Below, in pieces: positions 44,056 through 56,090 of a DNA stretch of 64,000 bases (the stretch's first letter is position 1; the number at the start of each line of letters is the position of its first letter). Below the pieces are notes generated by a model that saw nothing but the letters and a program-made list of their open reading frames with translations, searched no databases and was not told the DNA's origin. The stretch spans positions 1-64,000 of the forward strand of contig JAKJHU010001071.1 of the NCBI GenBank assembly GCA_022316685.1. Direction: 5' to 3'. This DNA is from Progne subis subis (lineage: Eukaryota > Chordata > Aves > Passeriformes > Hirundinidae). The position numbers and the translations under genes were made by a program.

Positions 44056-44060
44056 GAATG

Positions 44061-46145
44061 CCTCTTTCACCTGTCTCCTTACATAATTCTCTGAAAGCAG
44101 CTTGGCTCCGTGGTTGAGATTCCTTGTTGTAAGCTTTATGCATGAGCAACTAATTCTGTCCCAAATTTAGGTCTCAGTATACAGCATTTCACTTCACACT
44201 TCAGACTTCTTGGTTCCATAGAGGAGCATAGTTTGAAACAGTGAATAAAATGAAGGCTCAACACATTTCCTTTAGGTCATATAAAAATAGGAACTTTTAT
44301 AAATACACATTGAAAAGTGTTTCCAGACATTGTGTGTAGACATTGGTAGAAGAATGGTAATAATTTCCAAAGCATTGCCTCAACATCAGGGGAAACAATG
44401 TATTTTGAAGTTTTCTTACCTTCATCAGATCCCCTGAAAAAAACCTCAGCCACTTGAGGAACTAAGAATATGGGATAGGATATTTATTTCCATGGGAGTA
44501 CTAGTACGTGAATCTAAGTGATCTGTACCTGAGGTACTCATCACACAGTAGACTACTCATTCACTGTTTTTCTAATTCTCTGTAAGTTTAGGTCAATTGC
44601 TGTAAATGAACAACTCTGGTAGGAAAGATTAAAATATCTGTCCTAGGTCTGTCCTAGAGATCTGTCTTTCTGTACGAGAAAGGCTTAAATAAAACAAATA
44701 AAATAAAAAAAATAAAAAATTAAAAAAAAAAAAACAAAAACCCACACACCACCAAAAAAAAAAAAAAACCTGACACTTTTTTATATTTCCTAATATAGTG
44801 GGAAACAAAACAACTCCAACAGGCGAAGTGTCACTGAATCAGGTTACTTCTTATCTGAAAAAAATGTTTATACATTTTGGACTGCTTCATCCATGGAGCA
44901 GTCATGGGTCAGATCCAGCCCCTACCAATGTTTCAGTGGCTCCCATGGGTCTGGTTTGAGGGAGGAAGAGAAAGGTCACTGCAGATGGATGTTGCTGAGT
45001 GGGCAGTCACAAGACAGGCAGTGGAGTGGTCACCACTGAAGCAACTGTGAAGAAGAAACGGTAAGAAAAGGGCCAGAGGGCAAAATCAGGACTGCTATAT
45101 GATTGCCTTTGTAAATGAATGGGGTGAAGCATGGGAACTCTGGAATAAACCTAAGGCTAACCCCTAAAAGAACCCTTTTTCTTTTCAACTTCACTGATTT
45201 CTTAAAAGATGAAAGATTTTTTATTACATATATCAGGGCAAGACCTACCAAGTCTAGGTTACTTCCTGTTACCATGTCTATTACAAACAGTGGTTGTTTA
45301 CTCCCCTGATCATGAGCAGCATTAAGTTTTTCCATCTTCTCATGGTGTTTAATTTTCATTACATGAGCAATGTGAGAATGCATTTTTCAGCAAATGAACA
45401 GCATGGATGCTTAGGCTGACAGAAAATCTTTCATACACTGGCCAGTTTTATGATACTGTGAATGCAACTTAGAAGCTTGTGATACTGCAGAAAGGGTTGT
45501 GCAAACTTTTTTGCTCACTATGTTTGTGATTTCTAGCAGGATGAATAACCCACAGAATGTTCGACTTAATTGGGACAGTTGGAACCCACTCCAAATTTTA
45601 TTTTCTCTAATTATGAGCCAGATTAGAATTGATGCTTCAGACTGATGAGAGAGAATGTATTGGGTCACTTCGCTTTTGGGGGAAATGCAGAGGCAGAACA
45701 TACATGAAAATTAGGGGGTTTGCATTTTCTTGTTACTACTTAGGCTATAACTGCTTTCAGGTTTTTACATCAGTCTTTGAGAAAAAGAATTTCATCAGCT
45801 TTGTTCATGCAAGATATTTTGCACATTTTTGCTTATATCCCTTGCTATGTTGTCCTTTATTTAATTAATTGTTATTCTGAGAGCAAACAACCTGTATCAA
45901 CCAATCACTTCCAAAGAGGTGACATAAAATTATGAGGTTCAATAAACTTGATGCATGATATGTCATTCCAGTTGTTTATTGAGTGAAGAAGGAAAGATAG
46001 ACCAGTCACTACTCTACAGTCATTTGCTGAGATCCCAAAAATGCCATTCTTGTGCACTCTGTCTGGCCAGATGGAATATAGACTCATCTTTTTATTGTTA
46101 GTTTGTGTCTGGTGAAATGTTTCTGTCTGATGAAATAAAAATTAA
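44061..46145. other. Intergenic, no gene seen; A-rich tract at 44690-44768
   Basis: Host-like sequence. An A-rich, imperfect (AAATA)n/A-run lies at 44690-44768. The 117-codon minus-strand frame at 45030-45383 and neighbouring frames show no recognisable domain. Confidence 0.4.
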
Positions 46146-46280
46146 TTGTGCTTGTTTTTTTGGTGGGTGCTTTTTTTGTTGTTGTTTTTTGTTTGGTTTT
46201 TGGTTGGTTGGTTGGTTGGTTTTGGTTTGGTTTTTTTTGGTTTTTTTGGGGGCGTGTTTTTGTTTTTTGTTTTTTTTTTA
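46146..46280 (+). repeat. G/T-rich low-complexity tract with (GGTT)n
   Basis: About 135 bp nearly devoid of A and C, including five GGTT units near 46203-46222. It produces a spurious Phe/Trp/Gly-rich frame. Confidence 0.85.
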
Positions 46281-46439
46281 ATTAGCTTTCTTTACAAGTG
46301 TAGCTGCTTCTTTAATTCTAGAGTTTATTTCGCAAGAGGTACAGAACTATCAGTGGGATTTACAAATTAGTGGTAGGCATATGGGCATATGGGAAGTCAC
46401 AGATGTTGCTTGATACTAGCTTACTGACTGCACTGTTAA

Positions 46440-46900
46440 GAACACTGCATGCATCTTTCTTGCAGGTTCCCTTTAGGTACCAAAAGGCCACAATTAGGTC
46501 ACCCTGAAGCCTTTTCTTTTCCAGGATGAACAATCCAAATTTTCGCAGGCTTTCCTCACAGAAGAGGTGCTCCATCTCTAATCAGTCACCTTCGTGGCCT
46601 CCTCTGGGCCCCCTCCTCTGGGCTTGCTCCAACAGTTCCATGTCCTTCCTGTGCTGGGACCCCAGAGCTGGATGCAGGGTTCCAGCTGAGGTCTCATCAG
46701 AGCAGGGCAGAGCAGAGGAGCAGAATCCCCTCCCTCCCCTGCTGCCCACGCTTTGGATGCAGCCCAGGACACGTTTGGCTTTCTGGGCTGGGAGTGCCCA
46801 TGGCTGAGTCATGTCCATCCTCTCACCCATCAGTACCCCCAAGTCCTCACAGGGCTGCTTTTGATATGCTTTGATATGTTCATCCCCAGCCCGTGTTGAC
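46440..46900 (-). mobile_element. CR1 LINE fragment (minus)
   Basis: Reverse complement of CR1: GGTCACCCTGAAGCCTTTTC, TTTTCCAGGATGAACAATCC, GGGCTTGCTCCAACAGTTCC, TGGATGCAGCCCAGGACACG and CTCACCCATCAGTACCCCC are typical phrases, in minus-strand order. Confidence 0.85.
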
Positions 46901-48949
46901 TACAAGACATTCCCATCTACTTCCTGCCTTATTTTCTTTTTTTTCCCCCCCAACATCGAGAAAATAAAAACGCTATTAGCATCACACCTCAGGCACTCAA
47001 GACACAACTCAGCTGTGGTAGCACAAAGTAACTCTGTGTATCATGGTCTTAATTATGATGAAAGTGGTCACCAATGTGTATGATTTCAGTCAAGTAAAAA
47101 AGCCTAATAGTCTCTGTGTCTCACAATTCAAATCAATATATATGAGTTTCAAAGTCTGAGCAGCTTCAGGGAAAATTGTGTTCAGAAAGTGGAAAGCTCT
47201 CTTTGCCCATGCAGCATTATATTGGACAAAAATATAATTAAAAATCAGACTTAGAAACCTTCATGCATATGCTATATGAATCTGAATTACTCAATGGGTT
47301 TCTTATTGTTTCCTCTGAGATCAGTACATTGTAAGACTTAAGGGCTTATATCTAACACACCATCTTTCTGCACATATTCTTTACTAAAACATGTATTTAT
47401 GCCCCTAAGAAAATAACTTAGCCCTAAATGTAGTGGACACTCACAGGTTACATTTAGTCAGATGGAAATATTTTTGTTATCATGAAGTATAAAAAGACAA
47501 GTTACAGGTCTGGATAACTTTAGGTATATTTTTTGGTCTTGGCAAAATAGAGGACTATAGTGCATATCACTTTCTTAAGGCTGCTTGAGTAATGAACAAC
47601 AATAACTTTTGGGTCTTTAAGATCCTTTCCGTACTGTTAGAGAGATTTCTCATTCTTCAGTACAATTTATAATTCCTGCAGAGAGTATGAGTTATAATCA
47701 ATTACCTTGGCATTATTATGACTTCCAGTTTAAAATTCCACACTGTATGTCACAATCTTTTAATTAGACCCCTGCTAAAACCACTATTTCAGCACATGAT
47801 AGCAGATTAATGATGAATTTTTTTTCAGACAACCATAGTTGAGACTCCAGAATTATTTGATTCAAAGATTTGAAGTGAGCTCATTAATGAAGGATGTACC
47901 AACTTATTTCAGCTTCAAGCTGAAATTCAGACACTGAGCAGCATGTATATTTCTATACATTTCTATATATTTTTCAAAGTTGTCCCTGGAAAAAGTAACT
48001 TTTTAAACATATAAACACCCAGAAACAATGCATTCTTATTTTTAGACTGAGACACAGTATGGCAAGATGCACAATTAAGAAGCATTTCTTTGGAAATAAG
48101 TAAGATACAACTGTGCTATTAAAATGTTCTTTCTTTGAAAAGTCAGTCAACTGGATTGAGCAGTTTATATTCCTGACAATAAGATGAAATAAACTGAAGA
48201 CAAAACAGGAATTTCTGTGAGAAAACTACTACATTAGTGCATGAGACCTAACACAAGGAAAATAAACTTCTGCAAGTATTTATTCAAGTAATAGAAAATA
48301 ATTATTTGTCAAAAAAAAAAAAGTTGAAGTCAGAACTCTGAAAGAATAAATTTTCAGTGGTGCTTTAAATGTAAATCTGTACTGCCTCCATAAGGACATT
48401 TATATTATTAATTTGGAATGCTGCAAATTTTTTTTATTCTCATAGAATAAGAGATGATATTATTAATATTAACATTCTGCAATGCACATTTTAGCATAAG
48501 AAATATGTTAGTGTTAAATGTGCAGCCAGTATAACAACCATTAAAAGTGACAGTACAAAGTACCACAAAATGACAAATTAAAGGTTGCTGTGTATGGTGT
48601 TTCAAAGGGTAAAAATCTTCATTCATTCCTCAAACAGCATCACTGTTAGTTTACTTTCAGAATGAGACTTTTATATAATTAAATTAAAACTAAAGCTATT
48701 AAGCATATCAAAAATATGTACAATTTAATGCTGCTAATCCAACAATTCAGTTGATGAAATGCTGGACAAACTATCTTTTATCACCTACTGCCATGGGAAA
48801 ATGCTTGAAGTGCAGAGCAAGATTCTTCAAGCTGTAATGTAAATTTGATATAACATGAAACTTGCAGGTTTTGTTCATGTCTTTTCAAAGCCACATCACG
48901 ATCCTTTGAGGTTTTGTTTGAGTCTCTTGGTGTACCAATAAATGTTGGA
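46901..48949. other. AT-rich intergenic, no gene seen
   Basis: No repeat signature and only short frames. The minus-strand frame at 48781-49176 overlaps the start of the CR1 and is not credible as a gene. Confidence 0.45.
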
Positions 48950-49908
48950 ACATATATTCTGGGGCCAGTTTTGTTCAATATTTTTATTGATGACATGGAT
49001 GTGGGTATTGAATCTTTGATAGTAAATTTGCGTATGACACTAAGATGGGAGCATGTGTCGATCTGTTGGAAGGTAGGAGAGCTCTGCAGAGAGATCTGGA
49101 ATGGTTGGATGGGTGGGCAGAGTCTAACAAGATGAAGTTTAATAAGTCCAAGTGCCAAGTCCTGCACTTTGGCCACAATAACCCCCTGCAGTGTTATAGT
49201 CTGGGGATGGTGGTGACTGGACTGTGCCCAGGAGGAAAGGGACCTGGTGACAGCAGCTGAACATGAGCCAGCACTGTGCCCAGGTGGCCAAGAGGGCCAA
49301 TGGCATCCTGGCCTGTTTCAGGAATGGTGTGGCCAGGAAGGAGCAGGGAGGTCATTCTTCCCCTGTACTCAGCACTGGTCAGGTCACACCTTGAGTGCTG
49401 TGTCCAGTTCTGGGCCCCTCAGTTTAGGAAGGACGTTGGAGCACGTCCAGAGGAGGGCAATGAGGGTGGTGAACGACTTGGAGCACAAATCCTGTGAGGA
49501 ATGGCTGAAGGAACTGGGGTTGTTTAGCCTGGAGAAAAGGAGACTCAGAGGTGACTTTATCACTCTCTACAGCTTCCTGAAGGGTGTTTGTAGACAGCTG
49601 GGAGTTGGTCTCTTTCTCTAGGCAGCAACTGACAGAATGAAAGGACACAGAATCAGGCTGTGCCAAGGGAAATATAGGTCGGACATCAGGAAAAAGTTTT
49701 TCATGGAAAGAGTGATAAGGTACTGGAATAGTCTGCCCAGGGAGTTGGTGGAGTCACCATCCCTGGACATGTTTAAAAAAAGACTGGATGTTCCACTCGA
49801 TGCCATGATCTAGTTGAGGCGTTATGACATGGGTTGGACTCCATGATCTTGAAGGTCTCCTCCTACTTACACATTCTGTGATTCTGTGATTCTGTGATTC
49901 TGTGATAT
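48950..49908 (+). mobile_element. CR1 LINE 3' part with intact (ATTCTGTG)n terminus
   Basis: Starts in the last RT motifs (GPVLFNIFIDDMD at about 48962-49000), then the 3' end of ORF2 and UTR phrases (CACTTTGGCCACAATAACCCC, GGTGACAGCAGCTGAACATGA, TCTCTACAGCTTCCTGAAGG, TGGACTCCATGATCTTGAAGG). It ends in four ATTCTGTG units (about 49872-49905), the canonical CR1 terminus. It lacks the endonuclease and most of RT. Confidence 0.93.
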
Positions 49909-50744
49909 GACAACAATTTTTAAAGTTTCACCAGACACAAGTGTTTTAAGCTTTGTTTAATGGAATTTGGCAATTTGAAAATAATGTGATTTTCTCATTC
50001 TTCTCGTATGGGCAGTATTTGGGTATAAGTATAAGTAAGTGTATTCCATTAGTGGTTAATCTCTTTGCAAGCTCTGCCGTTGGCACAATCTATGAACCCA
50101 GGCTAGGAACCTGGCTTGTCCAGAACCAGGTGTTGTAAAAAGGTGAATAACTGTCAGGGAGTTATTGCCAGCCATGAAAAATGGGAATAACCAAGTGATT
50201 GCCAGTAATGAAAGGCAGGTCCTTGCCGACAAACACTTGCTATCGGTCACTATGGTCTATTCTCACTTTCCCACCCCCAAGAAGCTGAGCTTCTGGACAC
50301 CTCACAGGCACATAAACTGCTCCTTCTGCTGCTTTCTGTCGTCTGCCCCCTTACACCTCGTGACTTGCTTGAAGCTCTTGACTTTTCATTTGAGGATTAT
50401 AGCTTTACAGAAAAAAGTTAACAATCATTCTGATTATTAAATCTACAGTATGTGAAATGTTTCTTTCAGTGAACTATGCAAATTTTAAAACAGTTACACA
50501 CACACATACACACATATAAATATTTCAGGCAGATTCAGTAGTATTAAATCAGTTATCACTTCTCACTATAACATGTCTCACAACTCTGACAAGCAAAAAC
50601 ATAGGAACTTCCGTTTTACAAGTCTTATGTCTCTCCACTGATGCAGGCCATTTTGTTTTGTCCAAGGTTCAAAATTTTACAACCTTCTGGCAAACACTCT
50701 TTTTAGAAATCTTAGGTTTTGAATGTAACTGGAAATTTTGCAAA
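49909..50744. other. Intergenic; weak LTR-like segment 50132-50455
   Basis: A stretch starting TGTTGTAAAAAGG (50132) contains a short pyrimidine-rich block and ATTAAA before ATCTACA (50452), which is LTR-like in outline, but no target duplication is seen. A (CA)n run lies at 50497-50514. Confidence 0.3.
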
Positions 50745-51502
50745 GATGCTGCCCTTAGGTGACAACAACCCCATGAAAAACTACAGGCTTGGGGTAGACT
50801 GCCTGGAAAGGTGCCTGGTGGGAAACAATCTGGAAGTCCTCGTTGATGCACTGGATGAACCAGCAGTGTCCAGGTGGCCAAGAAGGTCAATGGCACCCTG
50901 GCCTGTGTCAGCAATAGTGTGAGCAGCAGGACCAGGGCAAGTATTGCACCCTTGTACTCAGCACTGGTGAGGCTGCACTGAACAGCTGCTGTGGTTTAAA
51001 TCCTGTGTACAGTCCAAGAAGGACACTGAAGAGCTGGAGCATGTCAGAGAAGGGAAATGGAAGCTGGTGAAAGGCCTGAAGCACAAGTCATATGAGGAGC
51101 AGCTGATGAAGCTGATGTTGTCTACTCTGGAGAAAAAGAGGCTCAGGGGTGACTTTACTGCTCCCTACAACTACCTGAACCCAGGGTGCAGCCAGGTGAG
51201 GGTTGGCCTCTAGTCTCAGGCGACAAGCAATATGACATGGGGAAATGGCCTCAAGATATGTCAGGGTTTTACTGGAAAATAGGAAAAATTTCTTCACCAT
51301 AAAGAAGCTTGTAAAACATTGGAACATTGGAACAGAGAACAAGTTGAATCACCTAGGGTTGATACCCCTAGAGGTATTTAAATGATGTGTAGATGTGGCA
51401 CTTAGGCACAAGGTTTAGGGATGGACTTGGCATGGTTAGGTTTGCAGTTAGACTCCCTGATCTTAAGAATCTTTTCCAGAATAAATGATTCTATGATTTA
51501 AA
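50745..51502 (+). mobile_element. CR1 LINE 3' part, divergent copy
   Basis: Old CR1: TGTCCAGGTGGCCAAGAAGG, GTCAATGGCACCCTGGCC, ACTCAGCACTGGTGAGGCTGC, GGAGAAAAAGAGGCTCAGG, GACTTTACTGCTCCCTACAAC, ending AATGATTCTATGATTT, the ATTCTATG variant of the CR1 tail. Many indels. Confidence 0.88.
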
Positions 51503-53415
51503 GTTTATCTAATTTATCTGTGTTCTTAGTCTTTGCCTTCACAGCATTTTGAGTTGAAAGGCACCCCAAGGTAAATCCATTTCTGCAGGTTCATTATTTA
51601 CTTGACACTAAAAGTCACAGAAGTGGTTTTCTTTAGGGCTTGTCCAAAGAGGCTGCCATTACACTATTAGTTCCAGATTGAAAGTCTGTTCAGAGAATTT
51701 TCTTATTACCTCAATAGATGATGTTATAGTTTTGTGCAATGGTATTTCTGGTTTCCCGTGTTTTTCCTTCACTTTAAGATGTGCATTGTTTATATTGTGC
51801 ACTGAAAGAAGCAAAGATCTTGAAGAGAAAAAAAATAGGCAAACATGAAGTTACAGACTACATCAAAGTACACACTCAAGAGTGATAAATTAATCCCATT
51901 TATTTTGTGACTTTGCAACTAGGGTGGCGTGGGAACATATTTACCTTCACCTCAGCTTCTGAAGGCAGTAATAGGCAGATTTACCATGGTTTACATTCTT
52001 TACAATGATTGCAATTTACAAGTGTCTGGGTATGGAGATGTTACACAATTTTCTTAAAACTTTTTCCCTTATGTAGTTTCTGCAAAGATCCAAAATCAAA
52101 ACCAAACACATTGAACAATCTATGAACTGTTCTCGGCCCAAATAAACATTTATTTTGCCTTTCCTTCCTTTATAATGTGTTAGCCTGCAGGAAACTAGCA
52201 AGATCACATGAGTTGAAATAGAATATCAGGCTTTCACTTCTTCTTTCCTGTCTCATGTTAGTAATGACCACAGTGTGATTTATAACACAATTATGGGGAA
52301 CATATTTGAGGGTTTCTGTTGTTTTCTCAGCAGATAAAAAACACCTTTCTTAACAGCCTTGTTGCAGAAGCCAAAAACTGCGTGGAAATACTGACTGACC
52401 AATTTTCTCATCCAAGCTCACATTTTCTCATCCCATATTGAAGATTCTGCTAAGGCCTTTTGGTGTAAGAAAGTATGACATAATGACATACATAGATATA
52501 ACAAAGCTGTCAGGGGTGGGGGTTGATTGAGTCTGTTAGGGTCTAGTTTGCAAACTGAACAGTTCTGAACAATTCAACTTTTAATAAATGCAACATCATA
52601 CTTCGGAAAAAACATTCAGGCTTAACCAGCTTACAAGCAAGCGACTGCTGCCCTCCGGTGTCCATCAGGCACGTGAACGGGTCTGCAAACACAGGAGCCT
52701 TAACGACAGGCAGGGAGGGTTATAACACAGTCTGGTAGTGGGGTAACTTGACTCTCTGGTCTGAGTCTTATCTCCACATCACAAAAACCAGCAGGACTTT
52801 CCCATTCAGTTAATTCTCTAGGACGAATAGTCATTCATTTACCCTGTCCCTCAATTAATTTTAAAAAGAATCTGAGTTGATTACCATCTGAGTTACCTCT
52901 CTCAGTCTTTCCAATTAAAAATTTAAAAGCAACTATAACAGTGTCTTCAAATACAGCCGGGATACAAGATCTCGATTAGTTTTTGTAATGATCCTTAAAG
53001 GGTCACTTTGTTCCATTGTTTGGATTATTCTGGACAAAGAACTTACACAGATGCTAAAATTCTGACTCATTTTTTGGTTCCTATAAACCATTATTCAGTT
53101 TATTTCTTTATATGTAAATGCTGAAAAAAATATCAGAATTTAAAATGCTAAACATCTGGTTTATGAATCTCAGCTTTATGAAAATCTCTGAACTCAGTTG
53201 AGGCTTTACCAATGTCTTTGTGATGGATTATGCCCTAAAGAAAAACTTTGTTTCTGCATAGCACCCAACAAGGAAAGACAATTGTTTAGAGATCTTATAG
53301 GACTTATAGGAAAGTTAAGATGGATCTTCACCCAAAACTGATTCAGTAGGACTTAAATCATGATGGCTAAAATCTGCAAACTCATAGTAGATCACAATTC
53401 CTATCTCTCATTAGG
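51503..53415. other. Intergenic, no gene seen; possible LTR remnant 52500-52800
   Basis: Mostly AT-rich. Between about 52500 and 52800 a block with TTTAATAAATGC and GGGTTATAACACAG has LTR-like elements but no boundary or duplication could be established. Confidence 0.35.
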
Positions 53416-53508
53416 AAAAAAAAAAAAAAAATTATATATATATATATATATATATATTTATGTTTATGTTTATGTTTATGTTTATGTTTATGTTTATGTT
53501 TATGTTTA
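53416..53508 (+). repeat. Compound simple repeat: A-run, (TA)n, (TTTATG)n
   Basis: Three simple repeats in direct succession: about 16 A, about 13 TA units, then eight units of TTTATG. The hexamer part is homogeneous. Confidence 0.95.
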
Positions 53509-53511
53509 TAT

Positions 53512-56090
53512 AAAATAAATAGCCTGACTTTAAAAATCTTAAAATTTATCATAGAAATAAAATTCCCTCTGAGGTGGGTAATAAGCTAATCTGTCTAGGT
53601 AAGCTTTCTAAATGTTTAGATGTTTCCAGTCTGGAAAACACTATAGACAACTACCAGCGTAGTATTTTCTTACTGAAAATAAATGTTTAAATGTTCCTTA
53701 GCATTTGCAAGTTTAATTTATTATGCAGGTCATCCTAGTCATGAAAAAAGCAAATGAGGGCACAGTTGAAGAAAAGTCCTTTACTTTGTCTTGTGCAAAA
53801 ACTGTATTTGAGAAATACTCATATTAAGACATTAAGAAGTCTGTACTGTTTAATGGGAACCTCTAGGCTCCTTGAAATATAAAGTTCACTGAAACTCCTT
53901 GACATTGGAAAAGCAAACTTTGGTGCTTCAAAAAACATATTGGATGAGGATATTTTTAAATGGAGTGTTTTCTAGTACAAGTAAAATGAAATTGTGTAAG
54001 GGGCACTAAGGTGATATGAAGTGTAGATACCTCTCTTTCTTTGTATTTTTGCTTCAGAATCAAGGCAGTTTAGCTATGAAGTTATTTCATAACCATCTGT
54101 CATCCCCTGTCCTTTGCTTCTGTTTTAAGTTAAATGTGCTTGTAAGAGTCGACAGAATCATAGGTACAACAAATTTTAGAAACATGCAACACTGTTAATA
54201 GTATACAAAGATTTTTCTTAGCCATCTTCCTTTTACATTTCAGTTCAGTTATGTAGTGAACAGGCATGAATGTGTATATATCATGGTTAACAGAAGAAGC
54301 AAAGATTGTTAAAAACAGGAATTACACATTATTTATAAATTGCAGACAATAGCTTTAGGTCATATTTACATCTGTCAGCAACAGAACAGTCCTTGCAGAT
54401 CCCTGCTTACACCACAATAGAATTTCAACACTGCACTTGGATTACTGAAGGAGATTTAATTCATATGGAATGCAGAATTTAAGAACATTGTGACTAGAAT
54501 TGTTCATTACTATGATTCCAGATGTCTAATCAAAACACTAATCAGCTATCCTGTTTTCTGCAGTTTATCAGAGCTGCAATTGTCATGGAAAAATATTTCT
54601 CAATCCTCCACCTTTACCATAAAAAGCTTTTCAACAAAAATCACAAGGTTTGAGTTATGAAAGAACAGGTTGTTCTACAGAGTGCATTCTGACCTTGGCT
54701 GCAGATTTACATTTCCATTATAAAGTACTACTGACTGCAAATAAAACACAGCTGGTATGTAGATTTAAACCATCTCACCTTGATTAAATAGACTTTGAAG
54801 AATGGAGCTAAGCAGGGTTGCAATGAACAGCACCCTACTCTTAAAGTACACTGAATGTACATCAGAGCTTTTCCAGGGCTGTTGCTGATGTATCAGGATC
54901 AGGCAACTCTGACAGCTGGATGCACATATTTACTGACTGTACGTGAGACAGTGGAGTTAGTGAGCCTGCCTTGCTATAGACTGCAATGTCGAGGGATAAG
55001 CACTGTCTTTTCATTCAGTGTTTCTGTGTTTTCCTGCATAATGTGGTCTTGGTTTATAAAAAATGATCTAGGTGACAACCCACAATATAAAGGAAAAGTA
55101 ATCATTATGATAGTACCATAATGGATTCTCCCAATTCCATTATGGAGGCAAAACCAGACACTTCTAATAGATTTGTTATAAAAACAGATAAACGACAGCC
55201 CTCCAGGTAATTTAATAAATTTTGCTGGAAAATTAGAAACTTAGGTTATTAATAAAAGGTCCTGCATGGTGCTATTATTTTCTTACTTCAGACTTGAAAA
55301 TTTCTTTTGAAGTCTTATACTTGTTAAACAGATGTTCAAATAGATGAGTGGTCTGCCTATTATATAAAATGTGTTTTCTTCTGGGTTTTTTAATGTTATG
55401 TGGAAATTGATTTCATCCAATTCAAGATGATTCAAAGGAGATTGCCTTCATACACATACTTCATACAAAGGAGTATGCCTTCATGTTTGATTCAAGTAGT
55501 AATCACATGATCTATTTAATCCCCATCAAAGCATGAATCACAATACTTTCCACCCATCCCAATCAGAGCATGAATCACAACGCTTTCCACCTTCAAAGCA
55601 CAACCATTTTGTATATCTGGAGATTTATTCTTTACAGATGCAGAAATGTGGATTAAGGAAACTCCATGGCAAGAAGAATTAGTACTTCAGTGACAATTGA
55701 GCAAACTGTAAATATGAAAATTAGGTTTAGAACCTCTTCAGAAAAGGGAAAAAAACTCCTACTGGCAACAGTATAAAGAGAATATATTTTCTGCTGTATT
55801 ATTTTCAACTGCATTTAATGTTACTCTGATTTCCTTGAATTTAATAAAGTTGTTACCTTAATTAACTCTACAAATATTCTTGGATTCGGGAGTTATTTCA
55901 TTCTTTTCAGGCTGTGCTTTTACAGTGTCACAAATAATGTTTGGAGACCTTTCTGATGAAAGACATACTCTACTGATCCGTACGTATTGAATTTGGGAAC
56001 TTTTCAGTATCACAAATTATACCCTTCATAAAACATTTAATGTCCTTACATTTTTATTAGGTTAAAGGAGTTTCTTGACAACTCCTAATT
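53512..56090. other. AT-rich intergenic; small duplication near 55530-55590
   Basis: No gene. A GCATGAATCACAA(T/C)(A/G)CTTTCCACC unit occurs twice about 35 bp apart (near 55532 and 55567). Confidence 0.45.

Larger units (their letters stand above)
36330..44060 (+). mobile_element. Provirus 3: gammaretrovirus-like (ERV1) ERV, 3' truncated
   Basis: LTR, tRNA-Pro-like primer site, long leader with splice donor, gag, UAG, pro, pol with RT, RNase H and integrase, then a possible env leader and nothing further. Gammaretroviral affinity rests on the single zinc knuckle, the gag-UAG-pro arrangement in one frame, YVDD and LPQGFTDSP in RT, and a DDX35E integrase with a GPF-type carboxy-terminal module. 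No 3' LTR exists in the window and no sequence after about 44060 looks retroviral. The left LTR edge is uncertain (TG candidates near 36332 and 36426). Confidence 0.88.

Noticed and set aside
46146..46370. 74-codon hydrophobic frame
   Set aside because: Product of the G/T-rich low-complexity tract.
50132..50455. Candidate solo LTR starting TGTTGTAAAAAGG
   Set aside because: No target duplication, no clear AATAAA, no second copy in the window; mentioned only as weak.
53432..53508. Regularly spaced short repeats, considered as an array with spacers
   Set aside because: Contiguous simple sequence (TA)n and (TTTATG)n with no spacers in a vertebrate genome; not CRISPR.
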